This document shows, in pieces, positions 16,352 to 25,324 of a stretch of DNA of 39,082 nt (positions are counted from its first letter, which is position 1; every line of letters starts with the position of its first letter). The stretch is from Clostridiaceae bacterium (GTDB lineage Bacteria > Bacillota > Clostridia > Tissierellales > Sporanaerobacteraceae), in contig JAHXQP010000001.1 of assembly GCA_019391515.1 (NCBI GenBank), positions 1-39,082 of the forward strand, given 5' to 3'. The position numbers and the translations under genes were made by a program. Under the pieces are notes generated by a model, which saw only the letters and a list, made by a program, of their open reading frames with translations, did no database searches and had not been told where the DNA came from.

Positions 16352-17671
16352 ATGTCAATGAGAAAAGGAGAAGAAATAGTTGCAATGTTATTGATTGCAT
16401 TTATTGTATTCTGGTCTTTTTATATACATTTTAATGATCCAGATTCACTAACAGAAGAGCCAGAAGAACGCTATACTGGTATTATAAAGATATGGGATTA
16501 TCCAAGATTAGATGTGGGCACGGGAAGCAGGTATAGTTGGATTCAAGAAAGAATAAGAGAATTTGAAAAAAAGAATCCAGGAGTATATATAGATTTTACT
16601 CCGTTGGATTGGGAAAGTGGTCCTGAAAAAATAGAAGAAGCTATTAAATCTAACGATAAACCTGATATTGTACCTATTAGTTTTAACTTTCCTTGGATAG
16701 ATGATTTAGAAGTATTGAATGAATTTTTAGAGAAAGAAGAGTTAGATGATTTTAAATTTGAAACTTTGAAGCCAGTAACTTATAATGAGAATATAATCGG
16801 TTTACCTTTTGCGATGACGACTTATACCATGTATTTAAATTTAGATTTATTTAATGAAAGAGGAGTATCTCCTCCATTAGATGGGAATTGGACATATGAA
16901 GAGTTTGTTGAAAAACTAGAAGAACTCACCTTTGATTCTGATAATGATGGAATTAAAGATCATTTTGGTTTTAATTCCTTTATAGAGCCTAATTATTATA
17001 ATCTTTGGGGAATAATACTTAGTGATGGTGCTGAAATAATAGATTTTAAAAAGAATAAATATAAATTCTATGGAGATAGTGCAATAAAAGGTGTACAAAG
17101 GGTAGTAGATTTAAAATATAAATATAAAGTTACCCCTGATAATTTTGGTAGTTTAAGTGAAAAAGAATGTTGGGATATGTTTATTAAGGATAAAAAGATA
17201 GCTGTATATCCAACAGGATCTTGGGCAGTTAAAGTTCTTGAAGATCTTCAAAATAAAGGGGAAGGATTTAATTTTGATATAGCTAATTATCCATTGGGAG
17301 ATGAAAAACTTCCTATGGCTTTAAGTGATGGGGTAGCTTCCTTTGGAGTATTTAAGCAAGAAGATAAAAAAAAGGTAGAGACTTGTGTTAAGTTTTTAAA
17401 ATTTTTATCAGATGAATCTAGTCAAAAAACTCTGGAAGAATTAGGAGTATTCACAGTTAAAAAGGGAATAAAAGATATGTATAAAGATAATCCAAAGATG
17501 AAAAGAATTGAAGAAACGCTATATTATACTCAGGTAGTGCCTAGAGATGAAAATTGGAAATCTATAGATATTATTTTACAAGATGAAATAAAAAAAGCTG
17601 TATTAAATAAAAAGACATCAAAAGAGGCCATTGAAGAAGCTAAAAGACGAGTAGAAAATTTGACAAGATAA
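16352..17671 (+). CDS. Orphan extracellular solute-binding protein (family 1, sugar type)
   Basis: This 439-residue protein resembles the substrate-binding proteins of sugar ABC transporters: an I-K-I-W-D-Y first strand, I-Q-E-R-I-R-E-F-E-K-K-N-P-G-V, a G-L-P-F-A-M-T hinge-like region, F-N-E-R-G-V-S-P-P-L-D-G-N-W-T and A-V-Y-P-T-G-S-W-A. Residues D-S-D-N-D-G-I-K-D form an EF-hand-like calcium loop. The N-terminal hydrophobic segment (about 10-27) has no lipobox cysteine, so the protein is probably held as an uncleaved membrane anchor instead of a lipoprotein. No permease or ATPase genes lie nearby, so it is either served by a distant transporter or works as a sensor. murB follows 48 bases later. 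Confidence 0.85.
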   Translation: MSMRKGEEIVAMLLIAFIVFWSFYIHFNDPDSLTEEPEERYTGIIKIWDYPRLDVGTGSRYSWIQERIREFEKKNPGVYIDFTPLDWESGPEKIEEAIKSNDKPDIVPISFNFPWIDDLEVLNEFLEKEELDDFKFETLKPVTYNENIIGLPFAMTTYTMYLNLDLFNERGVSPPLDGNWTYEEFVEKLEELTFDSDNDGIKDHFGFNSFIEPNYYNLWGIILSDGAEIIDFKKNKYKFYGDSAIKGVQRVVDLKYKYKVTPDNFGSLSEKECWDMFIKDKKIAVYPTGSWAVKVLEDLQNKGEGFNFDIANYPLGDEKLPMALSDGVASFGVFKQEDKKKVETCVKFLKFLSDESSQKTLEELGVFTVKKGIKDMYKDNPKMKRIEETLYYTQVVPRDENWKSIDIILQDEIKKAVLNKKTSKEAIEEAKRRVENLTR

Positions 17672-17719
17672 AGTATAATATTAGATATAAAAGAAAAAAT
17701 AAAAGTAGGAGTGGTTTTG

Positions 17720-18634
17720 TTGGACAAAAAAGATATAAAAAAGATATTTAGTGATAATGAAAATATAGGAAAAGTACTTTTAGATGAACCTATGAAAAAT
17801 CATACTTCTTTTAAAATAGGTGGACCCACAGATATTATGGTTATACCTGGAAGTGAAAAGGAATTGATTGAAGGAATAAAAATATGTAAGGACAATAATA
17901 TAAATTATTATATAATGGGCAATGGCTCCAATTTGTTGGCAAGTGATAAAGGAATAGAAGGTGTTGTAATAAAGATTTCAGAGGAATTTGGAGATATTGT
18001 AGTAAATGATACTTTTATAAAAGCGGAATCTGGAGCACTTCTTACCGTTGTAAGCAAAAAAGCATTAAAGAATTCCCTTACTGGATTAGAATTTGCAAGT
18101 GGTATTCCAGGCAGTATAGGAGGAGCCATAACTATGAATGCAGGCGCTTATGGCGGTGAAATGAAAGATATAGTAACTAAAGTTAGATGTTTAGATAGTG
18201 ATGGAAATGTAGTAGAATACTCTAATGAAGAAATGGAGTTTAGGTATAGAAAGAGTAGGGTGGAAGATGAAGGCCTTATAGTTTTATCAGTTGAAATGGA
18301 ACTTGAAAAGGGAGACTATAAAGCTATAGAAGAAAAAATGAGGGAGTTAACAGAAAAAAGAACTTCAAAACAGCCTCTCCATCTTCCGAGTGCAGGAAGT
18401 ACATTTAAAAGGCCAGAAGGTTATTTCGCAGGGAAGCTAATAGATGATTCAGGCCTTAGAGGTATACGATATGGAGGCGCTCAAGTATCTGAAAAACACT
18501 GTGGTTTTATAGTAAATATAGACAATGCTACTAGTGAGGATGTTAGAACTTTAATAAAAACTGTACAAAAAATTGTAAAGGATAATTATGGAGTAGAACT
18601 AGAAACAGAGTTGAAGATTATAGGAAGAGAATAA
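17720..18634 (+). CDS. murB: UDP-N-acetylenolpyruvoylglucosamine reductase
   Basis: MurB uses NADPH and bound FAD to reduce the enolpyruvyl group, forming UDP-N-acetylmuramate in peptidoglycan synthesis. FAD-binding pieces are visible (H-T-S-F-K-I-G-G, G-N-G-S-N-L-L), as are G-I-P-G-S-I-G-G-A and N-A-G-A-Y-G-G-E. The catalytic-serine region is P-S-A-G-S-T-F-K-R-P, and the C-terminus has G-A-Q-V-S-E-K-H. It is the short type-II form common in Gram-positives. The frame is open to a GTG at 17711, but the AGGAG ribosome site overlaps that codon, so the TTG at 17720 (or 17717) is the likelier start, giving 304 residues. It leads the murB-PHP-rapZ-yvcK run. Confidence 0.95.
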   Translation: MDKKDIKKIFSDNENIGKVLLDEPMKNHTSFKIGGPTDIMVIPGSEKELIEGIKICKDNNINYYIMGNGSNLLASDKGIEGVVIKISEEFGDIVVNDTFIKAESGALLTVVSKKALKNSLTGLEFASGIPGSIGGAITMNAGAYGGEMKDIVTKVRCLDSDGNVVEYSNEEMEFRYRKSRVEDEGLIVLSVEMELEKGDYKAIEEKMRELTEKRTSKQPLHLPSAGSTFKRPEGYFAGKLIDDSGLRGIRYGGAQVSEKHCGFIVNIDNATSEDVRTLIKTVQKIVKDNYGVELETELKIIGRE

Positions 18635-18647
18635 AAAGGAGAAGGTT

Positions 18648-19385
18648 ATGAAAATTATAGGAGATTATCATACTCATACCATATATAGCCATGGAAAGGG
18701 TACCATAAGGGATAATGTAGAAGAAGCTTTCAAGAAGGGGTTGAAAGAAATAGCTATATGTGATCATGGACCAGGTCACTTTACTTATGGTATAAAAAGA
18801 GAAGATATAGGAAAAATGAGAAAAGAAATAGATGAGCTGAATAAAGAATTTCAACCTAAAGGTTTAAAAATACTTTTAGGGGTAGAGGCTAATATTATAA
18901 GGTATGACGGAACAATAGATGTGGATGATGAGATAATAGGATTCTTAGATATACTCCTTCTTGGTTATCATTTTGGGGCATTACCAGAAACATTTAAAGA
19001 TGGTTATAAACTGTATATCTTAAATTTCTTGTCTAAAAGGATACCTAAGATGAGAAAAAAAGTGATGGATATGAATACTTCAGCCCTTATCAAGGCTATG
19101 GATAGATATCCTATAGACATAATAACCCATCCAGGTTCTAAAGTATATGTGGATATAAAAAGATTGGCTAGAAAAGCTAAGGAAAAAGATATTGCATTAG
19201 AAATAAATTCAAGCCATAGCCATTTAACAGTAGAAGAAATAGAATTGGCATTAGAAGAAGATGTTTATTTCTATATAAATAGTGATGCTCATAGTCCAGA
19301 AAAAGTTGGAAACTTAGAAAATGGAATAGAAAGAGCATTAAAGGGAAAAGTACCTGTGGAAAGAATAAAAAATATTATAGAGTGA
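18648..19385 (+). CDS. PHP-domain metal-dependent phosphoesterase
   Basis: This 245-residue protein is a stand-alone PHP domain, the trinuclear-metal fold of histidinol phosphatase and polymerase proofreading domains. Metal ligands are visible: D-Y-H-T-H-T near residue 6, I-C-D-H-G-P-G-H near 38, G-V-E-A-N near 72, a mid-protein H-P-G and the C-terminal N-S-D-A-H. Its substrate is not known; a small phosphate ester is likely. It follows murB by 13 bases and precedes rapZ by 18, so it is in the same operon. Shine-Dalgarno AAGGAGA precedes the ATG. Confidence 0.9.
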   Translation: MKIIGDYHTHTIYSHGKGTIRDNVEEAFKKGLKEIAICDHGPGHFTYGIKREDIGKMRKEIDELNKEFQPKGLKILLGVEANIIRYDGTIDVDDEIIGFLDILLLGYHFGALPETFKDGYKLYILNFLSKRIPKMRKKVMDMNTSALIKAMDRYPIDIITHPGSKVYVDIKRLARKAKEKDIALEINSSHSHLTVEEIELALEEDVYFYINSDAHSPEKVGNLENGIERALKGKVPVERIKNIIE

Positions 19386-19403
19386 TTTTGGAGGTGGGTT
19401 TAT

Positions 19404-20267
19404 TTGAATATGGAATTTGTCATAATCACAGGACTATCGGGAGCAGGAAAGAGTCAAGCTATGAGAGCATTGGAGGATTTTGATTATTATTGTATGGACA
19501 ACCTTCCACCTCAGCTATTACCTGAGTTTGCAGAACTTTGTTATGAATCTAAAAGAGATATTAAAAAAGTAGCAGTAGTAGTAGATATTAGAGGAGGAAT
19601 ATTTTTTGATGCTCTATTTAATAGTTTGGAAACTTTAGAGAAAAAGGGCTTGAAGTATAGAATACTCTTTTTAGACGCTTTAGATAATGTATTGATAAAG
19701 AGATATAAGGAACAAAGACGTCCTCATCCACTAAGTCTTAATGGAAGGCTTATAGATGGTATAACTAAGGAGAGGAAGTTACTTCAAGAAGTAAAGAAAA
19801 AATCAGATTATATAATAGATACATCTAAATTGACTATAGGCATGCTGAAAAATGAAATAAGAAGGGTGTTCGTGGAAGGAGGAGAATCAAAGAAACTTAC
19901 TATATCAGTAGCTTCTTTTGGATTCAAACATGGAATACTTTTGGATGCAGATTTAGTATTTGATGTTAGGTTTTTACCAAATCCTTATTATATAAAAGAA
20001 TTAAGAGAACTTACGGGAAATGATCAGGAAGTAAGGGATTATGTGTTGAAATGGAATCAAACAAAGATATTTATTGATAAACTATTAGATATGGTAAACT
20101 TTCTTATTCCATATTATATAGAAGAAGGTAAAACTCAGTTGGTTATAGGCATAGGATGTACTGGTGGGCAACATAGATCTGTTACTATAGCAAATGTACT
20201 ATATGAGGAATTGGCAAAAGCAGGAAATAGGGTTATAATAAATCATAGGGATGCAAGAGTGTCTTAA
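19404..20267 (+). CDS. rapZ: RapZ/YvcJ family nucleotide-binding protein
   Basis: RapZ family proteins bind ATP/GTP. In E. coli RapZ acts as an RNase E adaptor controlling GlmS, and in Bacillus YvcJ affects competence; the role in this organism is not known. The 287-residue protein has a Walker A motif at residues 10-17 (GLSGAGKS), the M-D-N-L-P-P motif, R-R-P-H-P-L and the C-terminal [12 protein letters not shown]. The TTG at 19404 lies 8 bases after GGAGGT; the ATG at 19410 would match the family start better but is 14 bases away. yvcK follows after 18 bases. Confidence 0.95.
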   Translation: MNMEFVIITGLSGAGKSQAMRALEDFDYYCMDNLPPQLLPEFAELCYESKRDIKKVAVVVDIRGGIFFDALFNSLETLEKKGLKYRILFLDALDNVLIKRYKEQRRPHPLSLNGRLIDGITKERKLLQEVKKKSDYIIDTSKLTIGMLKNEIRRVFVEGGESKKLTISVASFGFKHGILLDADLVFDVRFLPNPYYIKELRELTGNDQEVRDYVLKWNQTKIFIDKLLDMVNFLIPYYIEEGKTQLVIGIGCTGGQHRSVTIANVLYEELAKAGNRVIINHRDARVS

Positions 20268-20285
20268 TTAAAGGGGTAATCTAAT

Positions 20286-21566
20286 ATGGGAAAGAGGATT
20301 AAACCTAAAATAATTATAGCAAGTTGGGTTTTTTTAGGAATTGTGGGAATACTTTTTATAACATTAGGATTATCAGGTTTTATGTATAATTTAGTTATGA
20401 CCAATAGTCATACCAATTTTAAAATGTTTTTTACAATAACGGGAATATTATTAGTTCTTATTTCAGTTAAGATATCTATAAGGTCAATAATAAATGCTGT
20501 AAAAAATAATAAACCAAATGGAAATATTGGAAAAGAGGAATTAAATAAAATGATATATAAAGATAGAATGTTATCAAAAGGACCTAAAATTGTAGCTATA
20601 GGAGGAGGAACTGGACTTTCAATACTTTTAAGAGGATTGAAAGAGTATACATCGAATATTACAGCTATTGTCACAGTTGCAGATGATGGAGGAGGCTCAG
20701 GTATTCTTAGAGAAGATTTAGGAATGCTTCCTCCTGGAGATATAAGAAGCTGTCTTTTAGCCCTTGCTAATACAGAGCCTACTATGGAAAAAATACTTCA
20801 ATATAGATTTAAAGAAGGAAGCCTAAAGGGACAAAACTTTGGTAATTTGTTTATAGCAGCTATGAATGAGATATATGGAAGTTTTGAGTTGGCTATAAAA
20901 GAGACTTCCAATGTATTAGCAGTTACAGGAAAGGTTCTACCTATGACATTAGAGGATGTAACCCTCTATGCAGTTTTAGAAAATGGAGATATTGTAGCGG
21001 GAGAATCTAATATACCTTTAAAAAATAAAGAAGCATCGAGCAAAATAGATAGAATATATATGGAACCAGAAATCACCTATCCTTTAGCAGAAGCTGTAGA
21101 AGCTGTAAAAGAAGCTGATATAATTGTATTAGGTCCAGGAAGCTTATATACTAGTGTTATTCCAAATCTATTGGTAAATGATATGGCAGAATATATTTGC
21201 AACTCTAATGCTACAAAGGTATATATACCTAATGTAATGACCCAACCAGGAGAGACTGATAACTATACAGTATTTGATCATGTAGAAGCTATACTCAAAC
21301 ATAGTTGCCAGGATTTATTAGACTATGTTATTGTTAATGTAGAAAAAATACCAGAAGAGACTTTAGAAAAGTACAAAGAAGATGGTTCTAAGCCAGTTAT
21401 ATTGACTGAAGAAGATGAAAAGAAATTAAAGAAATTAAATATAAAAATCATAAAAGATAATTTAATTGAAGTAAAGAAAGATTATATACGTCATGATAGT
21501 TTAAAATCTAGTGAGTTAATATCTAATTTATCAAAAGAGAACAAAGATAAGAAAGCTTATTTTTAA
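20286..21566 (+). CDS. yvcK: YvcK-family gluconeogenesis/cell-envelope factor (CofD-like)
   Basis: YvcK proteins bind UDP-GlcNAc and are needed for normal envelope growth on gluconeogenic carbon in Bacillus and Listeria. This 426-residue protein has two N-terminal membrane segments (about 9-33 and 43-62), which the Bacillus protein lacks but clostridial versions often carry. The CofD-like domain starts near residue 101: G-G-G-T-G-L-S, V-A-D-D-G-G-G-S-G, L-P-P-G-D-I-R, G-N-L-F-I-A-A and L-G-P-G-S-L-Y-T-S. It ends in a bidirectional terminator. The expected next gene, whiA, is displaced by about 2.8 kb. Confidence 0.95.
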   Translation: MGKRIKPKIIIASWVFLGIVGILFITLGLSGFMYNLVMTNSHTNFKMFFTITGILLVLISVKISIRSIINAVKNNKPNGNIGKEELNKMIYKDRMLSKGPKIVAIGGGTGLSILLRGLKEYTSNITAIVTVADDGGGSGILREDLGMLPPGDIRSCLLALANTEPTMEKILQYRFKEGSLKGQNFGNLFIAAMNEIYGSFELAIKETSNVLAVTGKVLPMTLEDVTLYAVLENGDIVAGESNIPLKNKEASSKIDRIYMEPEITYPLAEAVEAVKEADIIVLGPGSLYTSVIPNLLVNDMAEYICNSNATKVYIPNVMTQPGETDNYTVFDHVEAILKHSCQDLLDYVIVNVEKIPEETLEKYKEDGSKPVILTEEDEKKLKKLNIKIIKDNLIEVKKDYIRHDSLKSSELISNLSKENKDKKAYF

Positions 21567-21578
21567 GCTTTCTTATCT
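21545..21578. terminator. Bidirectional terminator between yvcK and a convergent gene
   Basis: A 15-bp perfect stem (21545-21559 with 21564-21578) with a TTTT loop overlaps the last codons of yvcK and the stop codon of the leftward gene at 21577. It has A-rich and T-rich arms and can serve both transcripts. Confidence 0.85.
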
Positions 21579-22104
21579 AATGTTTTCTACTTTTTTCATC
21601 TAGCATTTTAGAGATTAAAGTACCAGCTGTTTTTTTCGTTAGGTTATCATAGGAAATTGCTAGATTTAATTCATTTGATAGTCTTTTGATAGTTTCCATT
21701 TGTCTTTGTGTAGGAGGCTCTTCATAGAAATTTGGTGTAGAAATAGTTTTGTTTTCTTCTTGAGTTTCATCAAAGGATATTTCTTCAACAGAAGTCATAC
21801 CTACATTGGTTAGGTCTCTTAGAGCTCTTGCTTTGGCACGGGTAGATGCCATTCTTATTAAGTGGGGAACTATAGTAGAGTTTACAGATTGAGGGCTTGC
21901 ATCTCCTACATCTGAAAAGGTCCCATTATTTGTAACAGCATTAGCTTTACAAATAGCAGTCATATTATTTTCAGGATTAGGAATCTGAATAAGTTCTACA
22001 TTTATCGATTGTAAGCCTTTTTTATGAGCTAAATCTAAAAGACCCTCATAGGTTATAAAATTTTTTCCTTGTAAATTTATAATGAATTTTTCATTTATGT
22101 TCAT
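21577..22104 (-). CDS. Hypothetical protein, possibly a Rad52/Erf-type ssDNA-annealing relative
   Basis: This 175-residue protein has a compact N-terminal domain with an N-L-Q-G-K-N-F-I-T-Y-E-G-L-L-D-L-A-H start, a D-V-G-D-A-S-P motif and R-M-A-S-T-R-A-K-A-R-A-L-R-D-L-T-N-V-G-M. The last of these resembles the 'A-E-T-R-A-I-G-R-A-L' segment of phage and DdrA-like annealing proteins. A proline/glutamate linker leads to a C-terminal piece (Q-R-Q-M-E-T-I-K-R-L, then L-T-K-K-T-A-G-T-L-I) of a kind often appended to such proteins. Function in DNA repair is an inference from these motifs. Shine-Dalgarno AGAGGTG precedes the ATG. It stands alone, convergent with yvcK and interrupting the usual yvcK-whiA order. 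Confidence 0.7.
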   Translation of the reverse strand: MNINEKFIINLQGKNFITYEGLLDLAHKKGLQSINVELIQIPNPENNMTAICKANAVTNNGTFSDVGDASPQSVNSTIVPHLIRMASTRAKARALRDLTNVGMTSVEEISFDETQEENKTISTPNFYEEPPTQRQMETIKRLSNELNLAISYDNLTKKTAGTLISKMLDEKSRKH

Positions 22105-22190
22105 ATTTTCACCTCTAATATTATTGTTTCGATTATTTTTATAAATAAACTAGAAAAAAATACAAAAATAAAAAACAAAGGAGTTTTATT

Positions 22191-22736
22191 ATGGATAATA
22201 TGAAAAAACTCATAGAATATATAGAGACTAAAGGGATTATTTATTTAGGGAATATTTTGCCAAGTGAAATTATAGTAGATGAAAAAGTAAGACAATACTG
22301 TAAGGATAATAGATGTGGGGAATATAATAGAAATTTTACATGTCCTCCAGATGTAGGAAAGATAGACGATTTTAAAAATAAATTAAAAGAATTTAATTCT
22401 TGTATCATAGTTTTAACAAGACATAAAATTATAAATAAAGAAGATAGAGAAGAGTATTTTAAACCAGCAAGAAACTTACATAAGATACTTCTTGATATAG
22501 AAAAGAAAGGCAAAGGGTTAGGATTTGAAAAATCTATTGCATTAATTGCAGGGAATTGCAAGATGTGTACCCCTTGTAAAAAGGTGCTAGGTTATAAAAA
22601 ATGTCCCTACCCTGAGCTTTCACGACCTTCATCAGAATCCCTAGGAATAGATGTGATTAAAACAGTAGCTAAAATGGGACTAGAGATAGAGTTTAAAGAT
22701 GATGAAGTTACTTGGGTAGGGATGATTCTTATTTAG
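22191..22736 (+). CDS. DUF2284 metal-binding protein
   Basis: This 181-residue protein matches the DUF2284 predicted metal-binding family: an N-terminal cysteine pair (Y-C-K-D-N-R-C-G, F-T-C-P-P) and a ferredoxin-like cluster N-C-K-M-C-T-P-C-K, then K-C-P-Y-P and R-P-S-S-E-S-L-G-I-D. Such proteins are common in anaerobes and probably bind iron-sulfur or zinc; no reaction is established. Shine-Dalgarno AAAGGAG precedes the ATG. Its last 8 bases overlap the convergent M42 peptidase gene. Confidence 0.9.
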   Translation: MDNMKKLIEYIETKGIIYLGNILPSEIIVDEKVRQYCKDNRCGEYNRNFTCPPDVGKIDDFKNKLKEFNSCIIVLTRHKIINKEDREEYFKPARNLHKILLDIEKKGKGLGFEKSIALIAGNCKMCTPCKKVLGYKKCPYPELSRPSSESLGIDVIKTVAKMGLEIEFKDDEVTWVGMILI

Positions 22737-23766
22737 TTAGATATAGTATTCCTAATTTAATAGTGTTTTCTAGTGCATCACTATGGGTTCTTTCAAAAGA
22801 GTGGGAAGCGTCAACTCCAGGACCAATTAAACCAACTCTAAAATCATGCCCGGCCCTTAGTGCAGCACTACCATCAGAACCATAGTATGGATATATATCT
22901 ACTTTATAGTCTAGGTTATTGTCTTTAGCTAATTTAGTTAAATGTTTTTTTAGCTCTAAATCATAAGGTCCAGTAGAATCTTTTGCACAAATGGTAACAG
23001 AATATTCATCAGAAGTTTGGCCTTCTCCTGGAGCTGCCATATCTATAGCAATAAATTCAGTAGTTTTTTCAGGGATAGCAGCACTAGCACCATGACCTAC
23101 TTCTTCATAATTGCTAATGAAAAAATTTGTAGTATAATTAGGAACAATATTGTTATCAACTAAATATTTTGCAATACCTAATATAGAAGCAACACCAGCT
23201 TTATCATCTAAATGTCTAGATTTAATAAAACCAGACTTAGTTATTTCAGCCCTAGCATCGAAAAACACATAATCTCCTACTGATAGGCCAAGTTTTTCTA
23301 TATCTTCATTGTTTTTAACTTTTTCATCGATTCTTATTTCAATACTATCTTCATTTCTTTTAATATCACTAGTTTCGTCTCCATGAACATGGGTTGAGGC
23401 TTTTGTAGTTAGAATTGTACCAGTATATAAATTTCCATCACTACTTTCTATAGTACAGTATTCTCCTTCAATAGAATTCCAAGGATATCCACCGATTTGA
23501 GTTATTTTAAGTCTGCCATTGGATTTAATTTCTTTAACCATTCCTCCCAAAGTATCTACATGGCCTGATAGCGTAATTTCTTCGTCACTGTTTTTTCCAT
23601 CAATAGTCCCTATAAGGGCTCCTTTATTAGTTCTATAAGTTTTTATACCTAAAGAATTAAATTCATTTTCTACAAAATCTATAGCCTTCGCCGTATTTCC
23701 AGAAGGGCTAGGTATATTTAATAATTTATATAGTATGTCTGTAACGTAATTCATTGAAATTTTCAT
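22729..23766 (-). CDS. M42-family metal-dependent aminopeptidase
   Basis: M42 enzymes are cytoplasmic, dinuclear-metal aminopeptidases (glutamyl aminopeptidase/FrvX/DAPI type) that form large tetrahedral complexes. Metal ligands are visible in order: S-G-H-V-D-T-L-G-G (His near 69), D-D-K-A-G-V, E-E-V-G-H-G-A (catalytic Glu), A-I-D-M-A and the C-terminal S-H-S-F-E-R-T-H. The open frame extends 22 codons further upstream, but a perfect AGGAGG lies 8 bases before the ATG at 23766, giving 345 residues, the family's usual length. It is convergent with the DUF2284 gene and divergent from the Nudix gene. Confidence 0.93.
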   Translation of the reverse strand: MKISMNYVTDILYKLLNIPSPSGNTAKAIDFVENEFNSLGIKTYRTNKGALIGTIDGKNSDEEITLSGHVDTLGGMVKEIKSNGRLKITQIGGYPWNSIEGEYCTIESSDGNLYTGTILTTKASTHVHGDETSDIKRNEDSIEIRIDEKVKNNEDIEKLGLSVGDYVFFDARAEITKSGFIKSRHLDDKAGVASILGIAKYLVDNNIVPNYTTNFFISNYEEVGHGASAAIPEKTTEFIAIDMAAPGEGQTSDEYSVTICAKDSTGPYDLELKKHLTKLAKDNNLDYKVDIYPYYGSDGSAALRAGHDFRVGLIGPGVDASHSFERTHSDALENTIKLGILYLTK

Positions 23767-23834
23767 ATATATTACCTCCTTAAAAATATTATTACTTGTT
23801 AATATTCGATAATGAGTAAAAAAATCCTTCATTA

Positions 23835-23865
23835 AATGTTATAATATAAATATATATATTATAAT
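23835..23865 (+). promoter_or_regulatory. Candidate -10 elements for the Nudix-whiA-HPr operon
   Basis: Two TATAAT hexamers (23840-23845, preceded by TG at -14, and 23860-23865) lie 30-50 bases before the Nudix gene in the gap between divergent genes. No good -35 was found, so the exact promoter is uncertain. Confidence 0.45.
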
Positions 23866-23893
23866 GTTTTAAATTATTACAGGAGTGGGAACA

Positions 23894-24328
23894 ATGGTTA
23901 AAGAGGTAAGTGCTGGAGGAGTAGTCACATTTGGAAATACTATTCTATTATTGAAAAGGTTTAATGGAGATTGGGTTCTTCCTAAAGGAAGAGTTAAAAA
24001 AAATGAAGAAATAAAAAACACAGCTTTAAGAGAAGTTTTTGAAGAAACTGGAGTAAAAGCTGAGATAATAAAATATATAGATGAAATTCACTATGATTTC
24101 ACCAATATAAGAGGAAATGAAATCATAAATAAAACTGTACACTGGTTTTTAATGAGTGCAAGAAATATGGAATGTACTCCCCAAAAAGAGGAAGGTTTTA
24201 TTGAAGCTAAATTTGTTCATATAGATAGAGCAGAAAACATGTTAAAATATTTATCTGAGAAAAAAATAACAATAAAAGCTATAGATGAGATAAAAAACTC
24301 TTTACAAGACAGTGGACATGAAGTATAG
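23894..24328 (+). CDS. Nudix hydrolase
   Basis: This 144-residue protein is a single Nudix domain that should hydrolyse a nucleoside diphosphate-linked substrate. The Nudix box is complete at residues 32-54 (G-R-V-K-K-N-E-E, R-E-V-F-E-E-T-G-V). The frame is open to a GTG at 23885, but AGGAGTGG overlaps that codon, so the ATG at 23894 is the start. In Bacillus subtilis a Nudix gene (yvcI) heads the yvcJ-yvcK-yvcL-crh operon; here the Nudix gene sits just before whiA, so the association is kept although rapZ-yvcK lie apart. Confidence 0.93.
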   Translation: MVKEVSAGGVVTFGNTILLLKRFNGDWVLPKGRVKKNEEIKNTALREVFEETGVKAEIIKYIDEIHYDFTNIRGNEIINKTVHWFLMSARNMECTPQKEEGFIEAKFVHIDRAENMLKYLSEKKITIKAIDEIKNSLQDSGHEV

Positions 24329-24362
24329 TATATTAAAGCGATAAAGATTTAGGAGAGATATA

Positions 24363-25322
24363 ATGTCATTTTCTTCTTTTACAAAGAATGAACTTTCAAG
24401 AATACCAATAAAAAATAAATGTTGTGCAAAAGCTGAGTTGGCGGCAATAGTGCGTATGAATGGGATTATTCAAATAAATGGTAAAAACAGGATGAGCCTT
24501 AAATTTGGTACGGAAAACGCTGCCATAGCTAGAAGGATTTTTTCATTATTGAAGACAATGTACAATACAGATGTAGACGTAATGGTAAGGAGGAACAAGC
24601 AGTTAAAAAAGAACAATAACTATTTAATTGTTGTGAGAAATACAAGGTCTACGAAAAAAATACTTGAAGATATTGGCTTGATAAAAATAAATGAAGATGA
24701 TTATTTTCAAGTAGACTATAAGATACCTCAAGATATAATAAATAAAAGATGTTGTAAAAGATCTTTTATAAGGGGAGCTTTTTTAGGTGGAGGTTCTATT
24801 AGCAATCCAGAAAAGACCTATCATCTAGAATTTGTAACTACTAATGAAGAACATGGTAAGGAACTTTCAGACCTGATAAATAGTTTTGGTTTAAGCTCTA
24901 AAATTGTTTTAAGAAAAGAAAACTTTGTAATATATTTAAAAGAGGGAGAACAGATAGTAGATCTTCTAAATATTATGGGAGCCCATTTAGCCTTATTAAA
25001 ATTAGAAGATATAAGAGTATTGAAGGATGTAAGAAACAATATAAATAGAATAGTAAATTGTGAAACAGCAAACTTAAGTAAGACCATAGATGCATCTTTA
25101 AGGCAAATAGAAAATATTGAATATATTGATAGAATTATAGGACTAGAAAAATTGCCTAAAAACTTATCAGATTTAGCATATTTGAGATTAGAGCATAGGG
25201 ATGCTAGTCTAAAAGAGTTAGGAGCTATGCTGAACCCACCGGTAGGGAAATCTGGTGTAAACCATAGATTCAGAAGGATAGAAGAAATCGCAGATGATTT
25301 AAGAAAGGAAAGGGGGAGCTGA
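24363..25322 (+). CDS. whiA: DNA-binding protein WhiA
   Basis: WhiA combines a degenerate LAGLIDADG endonuclease-like fold with a helix-turn-helix. It controls sporulation division in Streptomyces and affects division and chromosome organisation in Bacillus. The 319-residue protein shows the N-terminal F-T-K-N-E-L-S-R-I, then R-G-A-F-L-G-G-G-S-I-S-N-P-E-K-T-Y-H-L-E-F, and the C-terminal helix-turn-helix with L-A-Y-L-R-L-E-H and K-S-G-V-N-H-R-F-R-R-I. The HPr gene follows 2 bases after its stop, a tight coupling also seen as yvcL-crh in Bacillus. Confidence 0.97.
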   Translation: MSFSSFTKNELSRIPIKNKCCAKAELAAIVRMNGIIQINGKNRMSLKFGTENAAIARRIFSLLKTMYNTDVDVMVRRNKQLKKNNNYLIVVRNTRSTKKILEDIGLIKINEDDYFQVDYKIPQDIINKRCCKRSFIRGAFLGGGSISNPEKTYHLEFVTTNEEHGKELSDLINSFGLSSKIVLRKENFVIYLKEGEQIVDLLNIMGAHLALLKLEDIRVLKDVRNNINRIVNCETANLSKTIDASLRQIENIEYIDRIIGLEKLPKNLSDLAYLRLEHRDASLKELGAMLNPPVGKSGVNHRFRRIEEIADDLRKERGS

Positions 25323-25324
25323 TA

